Shown here one piece after another: positions 10,925-22,622 of a stretch of 64,000 nucleotides of DNA (the stretch's first letter is position 1; the number at the start of each line of letters is the position of its first letter). Under the pieces are notes generated by a model. That model did not search any database and had not been told where the DNA came from. It was given only the letters and a program-made list of their open reading frames with translations. A program made the translations under genes and the position numbers. The stretch comes from Favolaschia claudopus (Eukaryota > Basidiomycota > Agaricomycetes > Agaricales > Mycenaceae), in assembly GCA_037176885.1 (NCBI GenBank), contig JAWWNJ010000050.1:124001-188000 (forward strand), in the 5' to 3' direction.

Positions 10925-13395
10925 CTACGAATCTTCGAAATCGGTAGTATGGTAAACGCCTTCTGTGCTTTGAATGAAAACGTTTTTGGCTAGGCATAAA
11001 TGGGCTGAGTGATAAAAGAAGAAACCAGAGCTTTTTCCGAATCGAACACCCACGACGTCGGCTGCGAGACCGTGCCCGCACTCGCCCAATGTTTCGGCGT
11101 AAAGTCCCAACCGGTCGTTGACACCCTCTATATCTGGCCCGATGATAACAACGCGCTCGACCACCATGGTCAACGGCAACGCGTCGTCGCTGGCTCGCCG
11201 TGGACGGATACAAATTTTTGGGACGGTAATCTTCGCATGGGTGGGTCCAACTCCATGCACGGTCAGTACCGAAGAGTTCATTGACGAATCGGTCAGCAAT
11301 AAATGCCCAAATTTGCCCTCCGCGTTCAACGCTTTTTTTGTAAGTGTCTTCATGTGGGCAGAAATATTGTGAATGTGAACGTCTACCCGTTTGAAGGCGA
11401 GATTGGGAATGTCCATCCAAGAGCCGTCGTTCTCCCCTATAATTGTTACATATTGCGAAGCGGTATTTTGACTTTGACCAACCCGAAAGTGTCACGCTAA
11501 TAGGAGCCGAAATATCGGCAACGTCTAAAGGTGGTGGGGTGACAGATCGACGGCGCGCTTCTTCGACCGGGAACGCTCCACGATATGTGGTCCCCAATGT
11601 GTTGACAGTAGAGGATTTCAGAATGTCGTGAGGTAAGTGCCGCGCCTCTAACAATGGAGTCGATGTGCTTGAAGCCAGGGTTCAGTGAGAAACTCGCAGT
11701 ATGGAGTGCAACTAACCTTTCATGAATAACGTCTTCGATCGGGATATCCTGTATTTGAACGTTGGACGCGTCCTTACGGATGGTCAGCAAAATTCCATGA
11801 TGAGCAAGCGCGCATCGCCTCCACGCTACTGCTCCCTTCATGCGTGCCCGTTCAAGTCTAGCCTTTCTAGGTTCGCTGTCATGGTCGCCTATGATCACTC
11901 CCGTGAGACCTTTGTGTACGCCTAGCCCCACCACCTGAACTCGGACGCCATGAAATTTTGTGCCGCGGTCAATTCCCTTTGAACTAACTGGTATAGGGTG
12001 CCTCGGAACGTGCAGCCGACCCCATCATAGGATCATTGACATCAACATCGACATCAGCCGCGCGACTCAGAAACTATAGCATATGGAATTAGTGGGTGGT
12101 GACTGACCGCGGTCCAAGTAAATACTATTAAACGCTTACAGTGGGATTTGTATGCCAAAGAGGATAAGAAGACGGAAGATATCTGTTAGGCTAAAAGGTT
12201 GTCAATAGCCATGACGGATGAATGGTGAACAATATCGCACGTCCAAAATTTGCAGCGTTCCGTTGGCATAAACGCGGGTTATATATCCCGACTGGTTGGC
12301 ATATGGACCCCACCTGACACATACCAAATCTCCAGTCTGCCAGACTCTACAAACCTGATCGAAAGGAATCCCGGAAATCGAGGCTTGGGAATCAGACAGT
12401 GAAAGAGTCCACGATCGCTCGTCGACAGATTCAATGTGCCATAGTTTTCTGTCGAACATAACTCGGTCTCGACACCTGAATTCGTATGCAAAATCTAACG
12501 CGTGACGCCGAAGGTTAGATAGCTTTGGATATATAGCACGTCCAGATTGATTTGGGTTGTAAAAGCCGCGATCGGAGGGAATCACTTTGGCATACAATGT
12601 GGTCTGCCCTTCAGAGATTGTCTCCATAAATTGAAGTATAAACCCACTCTGACGGACAAACCGCCCGGCGACTACAACAACTCGATCGCCCGGCGAAAGA
12701 GCAGGGCTAGACCCAAGTGATGGGTATGTGAGCAGAGGAGGAAAATGACTCTGCATGAACGGAATGAGGTCCTCTACGCTCGTGTGCGCTAATAAGGAAA
12801 GATACGGCGGAGTATGTTCGTCGCCAGTCAAGTCGATATCATCGTATGTGATGTTCTGATACAACTGCAGCGCCCTACCCTGTTCGTCGTTTGTATAATG
12901 GTTTCGGGGTCGAGCTTTACCGCGATTTAACCGACTCGTTTACCGCGAGTAATTCGAACCCATGAAATCGAGAAGGATACCTCTAACTCTGATGATAAGT
13001 TGTTGTCGTTGTCTAGATAGTACAGCCGGTCAACTCCCGAACGCGAAGAATACGTCCCGCGCACCTGGAAGGGATCCGTCGATCACCTCCATTCTAACCG
13101 GCTCGGTCGAAGAATCGTTGTCGTATTCGGCGTCATCCTTTGGCGCACAAACCGTAAGGTCAGCAGTAATGAGATCAGACTTGGAGCTGCTGATTTCGAA
13201 ATTCTGGACATATTGCGAGTGGTTAATGTCATCGAGCTCTAAATAACTTTCTTCTGCCATGCGACCCTGTATAAGCGCGTGCTTAAAGTAAAATGAGTTG
13301 CGTACCGTTTCCAATCGCTTCATGCACAGGCTCTTCAACGGCTGTCGTACATTCGTGGAGTCCGGGATCCAATTCAATCTGACTGAAGGCACCAT
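10925..13395 (-). pseudogene. KOW-motif protein gene (Spt5-like repeats), probably decayed
   Basis: Several minus-strand exon-like blocks share one theme. The block at 12202-12864 carries two KOW-like units: LSPGDRVVVVAGRFVRQSGFI, and GDLVCVRWGPYANQSG followed by YITRVYANGTLQILDV. The block at 11497-11990 carries VQVVGLGVHKGLTGVIIGD, another KOW-like unit. The block at 10925-11416 has VERVVIIGPDIEG and AETLGECGHGL. An acidic block at 13030-13395 could be the N-terminal exon, with an intron starting GTACGC inside it. KOW units are known from Spt5 and ribosomal proteins, and proteins built of several such units are numerous in Agaricomycetes. I could not join all blocks by clean introns, and the expected region between 12865 and 13030 has stops, so I treat it as a remnant; an intact but intron-rich gene is possible. 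Confidence 0.5.
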
Positions 13396-14008
13396 CGCTG
13401 TTTAATGCTGATGTATGGTCGAAGTCGACTGCTAATGCGACAGTGAGTGTCTACTTCGTAAGCTAAAAGATAAAACATGCGCAGTTCCTCCCTCCCAACG
13501 TCGACTGACATCCTGCGGTTAAAGTCGAGGTGGTAAGAAACAAAGTCGTGGAGATCATGTGATACATCAATGCGGAAGCACGGCTTGTCATTTTTCGGAT
13601 AATTAGATATCTCTGTCTAATCTAAGTCTCCGAGAGCATGTCCAGTGAATGTTTACGTTACAGATCATTCTCTCACGCGTTTTCTGCTTCCTGCCGCCAT
13701 GCAGGAATCTCTACTTGTACCCGACAATTTGTAACTAGGCTCCAATATCTACGCGGTGTTGCGTCTTCTCCTCACGGTATGAGGTGTGCCCCCAACCTCG
13801 GAAAACTCAAACTCCGACCAGTCATATTGCGCGGGCCTTCCGATCGGCCTGCGTCCCGGCTGCTTTGGTGAACGAGTGACGATGCCTTGGATGAGAGCGT
13901 TTTCGAGTAAAGTCTCGAAGATGTGATCGCGGGTAGGCTCCTCGTATATTAGTTTAGCACAGAAGGAGCATTTAACTTCGCCCGCCAGGAGCCACTCTCG
14001 TAGACATT
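13396..14008. other. Intergenic, nothing recognised
   Basis: No coding frame with domain features. It ends at the ATT target site of the next MITE. Confidence 0.4.
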
Positions 14009-14205
14009 AGAGACTTTGCGGTAGCCACCGGTGGCTTTCGGTGACCGGTTTTTCTCGAGACCAAATGACAGCGTGTGGCTGTATTAGCCACCATTTGTAC
14101 GTCCTATTGAGGGGATGCCATGGTGGCTACCTTGAACCGTAGGCCCAAAAAACCATTGCACACGAGGAGCCACCGAAAGCCACCGGTGGCTACCGCAAAG
14201 TCTCT
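14009..14205. mobile_element. 197-bp MITE with AGAGAC termini and 3-bp TSD
   Basis: The left end reads AGAGACTTTGCGGTAGCCAC and the right end is its complement. The direct repeat ATT flanks it at 14006-14008 and 14206-14208. The interior repeats the GGTGGCT/AGCCACC theme. It belongs with the elements at 14533, 35292, 35678, 42601 and 58619, which share AGAGA-type ends and an AWT duplication. It is too short to code for a protein. Confidence 0.85.
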
Positions 14206-14532
14206 ATTGGTAGCAGAACAGATCCATGCACAACAAGCTAACCAATGGATGTTGGGGGTGAAAATGTCGCGGCGATAATAAGAGGGAATAAAACTCACAG
14301 CACTGGCATATACGAAGTCTCCAGGCACCGCACGCAGGTAAATCGATTGAATCCTGGGTAAGATGCGTTACACGATTTGACTGCGACGCTTCAGATTATT
14401 GTTTAAGACTTACCATCGTTGGTTGACATCGAGCGTAAATGGTAAAACGAAAACGTGAAGCACCTATTCGAATTGAGGCGACTCTTTATAAACCTGCTGC
14501 TGGACCGCGAGAACACATCTTGGCGACACAAT

Positions 14533-14734
14533 AGCGGGTTTGTGCAAAGCGACCCGGGCCGCTTTAAGACTGCTCAGATCTCGACAACGAGCAGTCTCAG
14601 GTGTGAGGTCCCAGCGACCTCGGAATGCCCCATGGCAATACTCTTCTAAGTCGCTTAGACCTCCCACCTGGCATCTGTCGTTGCGGAGATCTGAGCGGTC
14701 GAAAAGCGACCTGGGTCGCTCGCACAAACTCTCT
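14533..14734. mobile_element. 202-bp MITE, copy 1
   Basis: The left end is AGCGGGTTTGTGCAAAGCGA. The right end, read in reverse complement, is AGAGAGTTTGTGCGAGCGAC. It is flanked by AAT on both sides (14530-14532, 14735-14737). The interior has internal inverted blocks built on GCGACC and CAGATC. A second copy of exactly the same length is at 42601-42802. Confidence 0.85.
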
Positions 14735-14737
14735 AAT

Positions 14738-15206
14738 TATCGTAAGTTTCCATTCAAGCTCAAAGGGCCTCTTTCCTCCCGATCGCGCTCTATTCAGTGC
14801 CAGACATACATGCCGATCCAATGTTAAGGCACTACTCTGAAATTTACATACGGACCGCGCCCCTGCAAATCAGCCATTCCAGGGCTGCTCGCAATCGGTA
14901 AGTGGTGGCAAATAGTTTTGGGCCTGGATACTCACCGTGGTAGTCGTGCATCGGCTCCACGATATACGGAGCGAATTGAGATTGGATTCCCGCGTTGCAT
15001 CCCGTTCCACCGTAAGACCAAGATAGCGCGTGTGAGCCAGGGAAAGGGGTAGGGTGGGGCCGATGAAATGCGAAGGCTTTATTGGGGAACGCCATGCGTA
15101 GGCAACCTCTGTCGACCATGACGCGGATGGTAGAGGGGCAGAGGAAAGAGACCCCGCATTTATGAGGTGCGTTGTAGTCGACGGAAAATGAGAAACCGCG
15201 GGAGCG
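14738..15206 (-). other. Non-family tail beyond the Gypsy breakpoint
   Basis: The long minus-strand pol frame stays open through this stretch, but the similarity to RNase H stops at about 15207 (just after RALEEWR). The sequence after that (for example PSTIRVMVDRGCLRMAF) is not part of a Gypsy polyprotein. It looks like unrelated DNA joined at a deletion or insertion breakpoint. Confidence 0.5.
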
Positions 15207-17303
15207 CCACTCCTCAAGGGCTCGCACGATCGCAAGCATCTCCTTGTCGTGAATCTCGTAATTCCGCTGCACCTCGTTCAGGCTTTTGGAGTAGAACGCA
15301 ACCGGATGCCACTTGCCATCGTCACCCTGCTGGGAGAGGACGGCACCGGTGGCATAGTCAGAGCTGTCAGCCTCGAGCCGGTACGGGCGTTCGGGGTTCG
15401 GGAGAACCAGAACGGGGTCCCGAATCACCCGGCGCTTGAGCTCGTCAAAGGCAGCTTGCTCTTCAGGCCCCCAGGTCCAGGCGACGCCCTTCTTGGTGAG
15501 TCTGAAGAGGGCTTGAGCAACGTCTGAGAAGCCCGCAATGAACCGGTGGTAGAAGTTTGTGAAGTCAAGGAACTGCTGCACATCCTTCTTATTCTCAGGC
15601 GCTGGCCAAGCTGCCACTCCTGCAACCTTTACAGGGTCCATCTCGACGTGGTTGTGGGAGATAATCACGCCGAGGTACTCAATTGAGGTCCGCTCAAACT
15701 CACACTTCTCAGCTCGAAGGTAAAGCTTGTTTGCGCGAAGCCTCCGCAGGACCTCTCGGACGATCTCTCGATGCTGACGGATGTCTGAGTGGGCAATGAG
15801 GATATTGTTGAGGTAGACCATGACGTCGCCAGAGAGGATAAGATCCTGGAAGATGTCGTTTATCATGGTCTGGAAGGTTGCAGGGGAGTTGGTCAGACCG
15901 AAGTACATAACCAGCGGCTCAAACAGTCCCCGGTTGGTCCGGAACGCTGCCTTCCACTCGTCGCCTTCACGGATTCGAACATTGTTAAAGCCCCATCGGA
16001 CATCAAGCTTCGTGAAGTACCGGGCTCCCCTGAGTCGGTTGATGAGGTCGTTGATTAACGGGAGCGGGTAACGATTCTTCACGGTCATAGCGTTTAAAGC
16101 TCGATAGTCCTGTACGAACCGAAGTCCGCCGTCCTTCTTCTTGACGAAGAAGACGGGTGAGGCCATAGGTGATTTTGACGGTCGAATCCGGCCAGTGCCA
16201 AGTCCCTCCTCAATGAAGGCATCAAGCTCCTTCTGTTCGAGAGGCGAGATTGGGTAGACCTGGCAGTTCGTGGGTTTAGAGTCCGGCACGAGCTCAATGG
16301 CATGGTTCCAGGATCGGTGTTCAGGCAGCGAGTCAAAGGACTCCTTGTTGAAAACATCGTCAAACTCTTGGGCCCATTCAGGAACATACGAGGGCGCCGG
16401 GGCTGAGTTTTTGGCGTAAGCCTCAGCCAGGCGCTGGGAGACGGTGCTTCCAGCACAGATATCCTCAGAAGGCAGGAACTGGGTGTAGAACACCCGGTCT
16501 CCCGGCTCAAGGGGGTCATTTGCATCATCCACATCATCCACATCATCCACATCATCCTCGTCATCATCCTCGTAGTCCGGGAACAGCTCTGGCAGGTCAT
16601 CGTATTCATCTTCGCCTAAGTCTATGGCGCAGATGGATGGAAGGGGACCAAGCCGGAGCTGCCGGAGGATCTCAGCGGCCAGGCGGGACTCTCGGCGTGC
16701 AGCGCGAGCCTCCAGGCGAACCTCGGTGCGGCACGTAGAGCACTCGCTAGGGCATCTGCTCATCTTGACCTCTCGGGTGTCCCAGTCGATCTCCGGGTTA
16801 TGCTTCCGGAGCCAGGAGTAGCCGAGGATGAGCTTCTGCTTCCCAAGACGGGTAACAGCGAGCTGCATGCGCTCAGAGTGACCACGATACTGCAGCACGA
16901 CGTCAGCCACCTCGCGGATTGCACCAGCCTCATTTGGGGAGCCATCCACATTGAAAACTGGAATGGGCTGTGCAAGGCGGCGGAGGGGGAGACCAGACTT
17001 AGCTGCGAACTCAGAGTCAATGAAGTCTGAGGTGGCACCACAGTCAACGAGACCTTCGAGAGAAAGCTTGGTGGCATCCTGGACTGCCTGAATCTCAAGG
17101 GGGAGATGCAGGGAGTTGGCACCGGGTGCAGCAGCAACAGTATAGCGCTTACGTTGCCAAGGCTTTCGCCGGATGCGTGGGGAACGGAGGGGAGCAGGGG
17201 GTACGTCTTTCATTTCGGCAGGTTCAACAGATGTAACATTGGCAGACTCATCATACAAACATGCGAAACGATTAGGAGACGCGATCGAGGGCGTACCGCT
17301 CAC
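14844..17303 (-). pseudogene. Gypsy Pol: protease, RT, partial RNase H; catalytic box mutated
   Basis: The frame overlaps the end of gag by a few bases in the -1 frame, without an ATG, as expected for a frameshift-expressed pol. The protease motif DCGATSDFID lies near residue 87. A Cys-rich segment and a run of acidic residues follow. RT begins with FVKKKDGGLRFVQDYRALN, has LDVRWGFNNVRI (motif A) and YFGLTNSPATFQ. The RT catalytic box reads VMVYLNNILIAH at 15804-15815 and neighbours, where active elements have Y-L/V-D-D. Both aspartates are asparagine, so the enzyme should be dead. RNase H starts (RLEADSSDYATGAVLSQQG) and stops after RALEEWR. The open frame below about 15207 is foreign. Confidence 0.9.
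16515..16575. repeat. CAT/ATCC-rich microsatellite inside pol
   Basis: Tandem CATCATCCA-like units encode a run of Asp and Val on the minus strand (DDVDDVDDVDD). They lie in the spacer between protease and RT. Length variation here would keep the frame if it moves in steps of nine. Confidence 0.7.
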
Positions 17304-18427
17304 TCGTCGCGTGGGAGAAAACCCTGCTCTTCCTCGGCGGCTACAGACTCCGGCTCAGGGAGCGAGTCGGTGGTGGCAACCCGAGCCACCAGTTCGGAGA
17401 GGAGCTCGGACCCAAGCTGACGAATGACCTCGTCAAGGATATCAGCGGCTCGGACGTCAGCCGGGGTGGGGCAATCCCGGGCCAGGTGTGGACCGCCGCA
17501 TCGGTAGCAGCCATGGGGAGGTCCTCTCCCGGAGCGCGTGCGATCAACGTCCATGGGGACTACCTGCGGAGGAGCAGGAGCTGGCATGGCCCGAGGAGGA
17601 GGCGCAGGGACAACAGGGAAGACACCTGCTGGACGTGAGCGAGCGGCTGGCAGAGCTGAGGGGGCTCTCGGGAGAAGCCCAGCAGCACGAGCCCGCACGT
17701 GCGATTCGTACTGGCGGTACGCTCGGGTCCGCCAAGCCATGTAGTCGCGGAGGTCTGGGGGGGCGCTGGACGAGGTGATGGCCGCATTGATGGCAGGGTC
17801 AAGGCCAGAGCGGAACTTGGTGACCTTGACCAACGCGTCGGCAAATCCAGCAAGGTCGAAGAGGTCTTCAAAGTCATCAGTGTACTTGAAGACATCCCGG
17901 GAGCCCATATAGTATGCCCTAGACTCGAGTTTGTGTAGGGCGTGGTCCTGCTCGTTCTCCTCGACAAAGCGTGAGCAGAACTCCTTGGTGAAGGCGTCCC
18001 AGGTGAGGAAGGGGAAAGGGGTTTTGATGGACATGCGCTCAGCCCATTTTTGCGCAGAGTCTTTGGACATAAAGGACATGGTGAAACGCACTGCCTTTTC
18101 CTCAGACATCTCACCACCTTCGACAAACGCCTCCGGAACCAGTCGGATGTAAGTCCGAGCTGAGTGAAGGAAGGCCCGGCCAGCCGAGCGGTCGCCGTCA
18201 AAGACGAAAGGGGGGTTCGGTCGAAGGACCGTTTTTGCTGCCGGGGTGAGGTTGGCAAAGAGTCCTGGACTCTCGGCCGGAGGCTCTGGAGGAGCGGCAG
18301 GGGTCGGAGCAGTAGTAGTGGAAGGATTGGCAGCAGTTTGAAAAAGCTCGACCAGACGGTCAACAGTCCTCTCGAGCCTATCCATCCGCTCGGCGGCGGC
18401 TGCAGCAGCGGCGGCAGAGTCGGTCAT
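17300..18427 (-). CDS. Gypsy Gag with CCHC zinc knuckle
   Basis: The 375-residue frame starts at the ATG at 18427. An alanine run and a short coiled coil (MDRLERTVDRLVELF) open it. A Gag capsid-like region with FVFDGDRSAGRAFLHSARTY and KTPFPFLTWDAFTKEF follows, then a Pro-rich linker. The zinc knuckle CYRCGGPHLARDC sits near residue 305. It would form the particle core and bind the element RNA. The frame is intact and ends TGA at the overlap with pol. Confidence 0.85.
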   Translation of the reverse strand: MTDSAAAAAAAAERMDRLERTVDRLVELFQTAANPSTTTAPTPAAPPEPPAESPGLFANLTPAAKTVLRPNPPFVFDGDRSAGRAFLHSARTYIRLVPEAFVEGGEMSEEKAVRFTMSFMSKDSAQKWAERMSIKTPFPFLTWDAFTKEFCSRFVEENEQDHALHKLESRAYYMGSRDVFKYTDDFEDLFDLAGFADALVKVTKFRSGLDPAINAAITSSSAPPDLRDYMAWRTRAYRQYESHVRARAAGLLPRAPSALPAARSRPAGVFPVVPAPPPRAMPAPAPPQVVPMDVDRTRSGRGPPHGCYRCGGPHLARDCPTPADVRAADILDEVIRQLGSELLSELVARVATTDSLPEPESVAAEEEQGFLPRDE

Positions 18428-18711
18428 GGTGGGTTCTAGAGAGGGGGAGGAGGGGGCAAGATTCGCGGTTTGCGCGTCCGAGACAGCAGAGGAGGAGTCC
18501 GACGAAGCGTCTGAAAAATCGCCAAAGCGCGCAATCTTGACCAGTTAATCCCTTGGAGCCTTTCTTCTGCTGTAAGGGCAACCTTTAGGACCCGAGATGT
18601 CTCGAGGGTCTAGTGAGGGAGAATCCAAAGTTAATTAAAGATGCTACTAGGAATACATTACAGTAGCGAGGGAGAATCCAAAGAGAAGAAAGGCCAAGGA
18701 TTCCCACGCTA

Positions 18712-19594
18712 CTCGGTGTCCACAAAAGTAACCGGAAATTCGCTTATTGCTTGCCAAATTTGTAGTATTTTCGGAAGCAAACTAGATAGGTGTAATCCTT
18801 GCTTTATTTTGGTCACATATCATACATATCATGTGTAAAGCTGCTCAGGAGAGACCGTTGTAGAGGGACAAATCTATCAGCTGTATTTTGATGGTGATCA
18901 ACAAAGTCAGTGCAACACAGCTTGTTCTGGGAGGAAAATTATGGTTTTGATTTTGCAAGACTCTTCAGCATGGTGTCCTTTTGTGGGCACGAACACTCAA
19001 TGTTGAAAAGAAACTGTGTACAGTTGATATCTGTAGCGTTTATTTTGACTGTCTCAGTCTGTCACTTTCAACCGAGCGTCAGACAGTTATTTGGGGTGTT
19101 TTAAGCAACAATTCAATCAGTTCTGGTGTTGTTCCACCTAATAATGAACACTGATTGTGTTTAAGAGGCCTATTGCTATTGCTGCTGTCTTCAAACTTGC
19201 ATAAATGTGAGTGCAAAACTGAAATTTAAGCAAAAGGTTGAAAATTCTGGTTTCCACAATTCTGGTCCAATAGTGCATCATTTGGAATGGTTCAAAGGGC
19301 TTGAAAGATACCAATAGAGCGCTAATGTAGCATGCATTGTGCAAAAATGGTCAACCATGCTTATTTGAGCAAACAGCAACCAATTTCTTGCACAACGTTG
19401 ACAACTTGGCATTGCCAAACAATAACATCATGAATTCAACTAGCTCTAGAGTGATGTAAAAAGAGAAGATCTCCAAGACTTTAGGGAATGATCTACTCAC
19501 ATTGAAAGGTATGCAGCCAGGTGCAGAAACCGTGGGAAACTCACGTGATCGCGTCGAAATATCGGCATTTCCGGTTACTTTTGTGGACACCGAG
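18712..19594 (+). mobile_element. 883-bp TA-flanked MITE, copy 1
   Basis: The left end is CTCGGTGTCCACAAAAGTAA, repeated in reverse complement at the right end (about 28 bases in all). It is flanked by TA on both sides (18710-18711, 19595-19596). The TA target and the AAGTAACCGG-type end suggest a Tc1/mariner-superfamily transposase. No transposase frame is inside. A second copy in opposite orientation, carrying a large insertion, lies at 37263-39640. This copy interrupts the 5' region of the Gypsy element. Confidence 0.9.
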
Positions 19595-19596
19595 TA

Positions 19597-20276
19597 GGTG
19601 TGGCAAACATATACTAACTAATTCCCACAAGGCCGGGTCAACCGGCAATAGTCCCTGGCCCGATCACATGCTAAGTCCCACCTTGATGACGTAGTTGGAC
19701 TGGGATCTTGTGTACCCAAAAATAGAACTCTGTCATAGTTTGATGGAGCTCCACAGGAATGATGTAATGGGACTTGGGCAGAAGTTCCCTTTGCGTCATG
19801 CTGCGCAGACAGGAGATTTCTTGCAAATGCTGAGAGGAGGAAGGCGGTAGTTGGCTATGGATGAGTGAGCGGATGAGGAACGACGGAGAAAAGAGAGAAA
19901 GAGGAACGCACGACACGGATGACAGCGCGTGAGAATCGGAGGGCGTCGGCAGAGGGAGCGCCGCCGTCGGTGAAATGAACGATGAAGAAAGAGCAAAGTC
20001 GCGATATGCGGGAAGCTCGTCAAGCAAGGAAGATGTCGCGCAATTCATGGGGGAGCTCAAATCGTCTCGATAGACAATTTTGATTGGGGAGGTATGGTTG
20101 CGGACCGAACTTCGTGACAAGTCGCAGTCCCAATTTGGTAATTGATACTGTCACGTCAGTTTTCATTGCGGGACGGGCACGGTTCGATTTCAGTTCCGCG
20201 GCCTGATCCCTGTCACCGGAAGTGTCCGGAAGTGTGACAACCGTGACATATCTTGGAACTCTTGCCACGTCGCACC
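19597..20276. other. Upstream region of the integrase-core gene
   Basis: A minus-strand frame at 19671-20120, rich in Ser, Pro and Leu, shows no family features and probably is not coding. The last 150 bases should hold the promoter of the next gene; no TATA box is obvious. Confidence 0.4.
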
Positions 20277-22622
20277 ATGCCGAAGGTATTCCAGGTATTC
20301 TCGTCGAAAATTGGAGATATCAGCTGATAAATATAGGCTGGCAAGAAGAAATCAGTGAAGAAAAAAGCCCCGACCCTTACCAAAGCACAGAGATCTGATT
20401 ACCGGTTGGGCAAGAGCCTCATTGCCCTGATTGAGGATGGACGTGTCCCCCAAGACAAACTGCAGATTATCCGGCAATGGGTCGAATGCCGGGATCCGGA
20501 GAAGCTCGATGTCGAGCGTTGTAGAGAAACTAGATAGAGGCAATCGGCTTACCAAGGCCGACATTGAAATTTTTTCGACTGCGGCACCGGTCTTATCTGA
20601 TTCCCTTCCTTCCCCGCAACCTCAGCTTCCCCCCGACAGTGTCTCTGCACCCGGGATCAGCCAGATGATCAAAGAGATCAAGCATAACGCTGGGAAAACT
20701 GGACCCATTTTGGCGGAAATTCAAAAGCTGGCAACCAAATTCGGGGGTTATGTCGGTGTATGGCTCTCTTCACATTCAATTTCAAATTATTGATCAATAT
20801 ATGTAGGTTTGCGCCAAACCTATCATGTTTATCGACGAGAAGCAAAAGAAGAGCCCGCAATTCACCGGGATCCCTTTTGATCCGTATGGAACAATCTCTG
20901 CGCTTACTGCGTTCAAGTCACCGCCTCCGTTCGTCATTGCACTGGTTGTTTGTCCGGCAAATCCTGTTGGAATAACAGTGGAGCAATGGGCCAGTGCACC
21001 TATGCACTGCAATGTCTTGGTAGTGGTCAGCACTCCGAAGGTTCTCGGTCGGCGAAGTGGAGGGAAAGCTGTTGTGGTTTGCGAGCCCAACATCACTGAT
21101 GTCGAGGCGCGTGAGGATATTGCTAAACATATCATTCACAATCACGTTTTTGACATGCTTAGGCATATCTCACGCGACGAGAAGCTCAAATGTCTTCAAG
21201 ATGAACTCAACTACTCGATCGGGTTTGTGTTGTTTGCAGATTAATATCATTTTCTCTATCTGATTCTATTTTTCGATGAGAAAACGAACGTTGAACAAGT
21301 TAGAAAAACGTCTGGACATTCCGTCTGTTCGAAAGCCCCCAGCTCCGGAAGTTATGCGCCAAGCTGTGATAGACGAGGTATCCAAAGATACGTTGCAGCT
21401 AAACGGTCCAGTCTTTATTCAAACACAGCTCCGCCTTCGCGGAGTGATGATTCCTCGGTAAGCTCTGTGTTAATTTGTGTATTCGTCCCTTGAACTTCGT
21501 TGTTCAAAATCAGTGATATGGTTCGCGAGATAATGCATGATCACTTTGATGCCGGGTTCACGCTGCGATTTCCCGGTCATAAGAAAGATTTGATCCCCCG
21601 TGTAGCTCTAACAGCTCTTGGCCCATTTCACGAGATATCGGCAGATGGCCATGAGAAACTTTCCGCACAAGCACTGCAGATGGGCGAACTCAGCTTGCCT
21701 ATCTACGCTTACAAGGATAAATGGGCTGACTTCCTTCTTCTCCTACGCCTTATTCCGAATGCTCGCACAGCGGCAGCGATTGGGCATCTGTTTCTTGATT
21801 TCATTGGGGAAACTGGCTGTGCGTTTCTATCTCTCTTCTGTTATGCGCATCCAATTGACAACCAAATTTCTGTAGGCATCCCGATCCAGCTCACCACTGA
21901 CAAGGGCTCCGAGATTGGATGGCAATACGCTTTTCAATCTACGCTGCGGCAAGTCGTTTTCAGTGGTACATGTATGTTTATTGACTGATACTCATGTAGT
22001 GAAGCATATGCTCCGAACATAGATCCAGCCGATTACGCTGTGTATATGGTTCTCAAAAGCGTACATAATACAGTAATCGAGGGATTCTGGCGCTGGCTTC
22101 GCGCCAAAATGGGACTCAATCTGAAGGAACTTATTACTCGGGGTAAGCGTGAACGAATCTTTGACTCAAATGTTCCCTTTCATGTGTGAGCCATTGTATC
22201 TTCACTTGCCATACATTAAATTGACTGTATTCAGGCCCCTCTTCTATTGGATCTTTGTTCCGGTCATCCAACAACAATTGGACGAGTTTCGGATCTGGTG
22301 GAATAACCATCGTGTGCGCCTTCAACATGAGAAGGACATGCCCTCTGGCCATATACCAGCTCATGCTTTTGAGCATCCGACTCACTTTGCTGGACTTGAT
22401 TGTCGTATCCGTGTTCCTCAAGCGGCTGTTGATGAGCTGCGTGAATATCTAACAGAAGATGTAGGATCACGGGAAAGCCATCTTCGTTGGCCTGGGCTCA
22501 CCGTGGAGGTTGAACAAGCAATTAAAACTGCTTGTGAGGATGTTGGGAGCCCTGAAATATCAGTGGAATCGGCGTGGAATGTATTCCAAAATCTTTCAGA
22601 TGTGTTGGATAACTATTTATAA
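20277..22622 (+). pseudogene. Eight-exon integrase-core (DDE) protein gene with one frameshift
   Basis: Exons: 20277-20285, 20337-20751, 20807-21222, 21281-21457, 21514-21818, 21876-21948, 22000-22185, 22235-22622; about 655 residues in total. The ATG at 20277 (MPK) splices in frame to a lysine-rich start. Introns are 49-58 bp; intron 6 (21949-21999) begins GCAAGT, a GC-AG intron. The fold is retroviral-integrase-like: candidate catalytic residues are D in EISADGHEKL, D in LTTDKGSEIGW and E in NTVIEGFWRWLR. The C-terminal block YWIFVPVIQQQLDEF and NNHRVR is typical of an integrase-core family common in Agaricomycetes. One lesion is visible: near 20525-20537 exon 2 needs a shift of one frame (RCRE to KLDRGNR). 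The exon lengths sum to 1969, one over a multiple of three, which agrees with a single indel. It is either a very recent pseudogene or a sequencing error. Confidence 0.75.

Larger units (their letters stand above)
15207..18709 (-). mobile_element. Truncated Ty3/Gypsy retrotransposon
   Basis: It is oriented right to left: a 5' untranslated or LTR-like region (18428-18709), gag (17300-18427), and pol with protease, reverse transcriptase and the start of RNase H. Integrase, the rest of RNase H and the 3' LTR are missing; sequence identity to the family is lost at about 15207. The 5' region carries two copies of a GAGGGAGAATCCAAAG motif about 51 bp apart. It is cut by the TA-flanked MITE at 18712-19594, so the true 5' end may continue beyond 19597. 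No LTR pair can be shown in this window. Confidence 0.85.

Noticed and set aside
14844..15206. Open pol frame as a novel C-terminal domain of the Gypsy polyprotein
   Set aside because: It begins abruptly inside RNase H and shows no retroelement features; a breakpoint with foreign DNA is simpler.
19671..20120. 149-residue minus-strand frame upstream of the integrase-core gene
   Set aside because: Ser/Leu/Pro-rich with no domain, no intron signals and no family recall; probably a chance frame.
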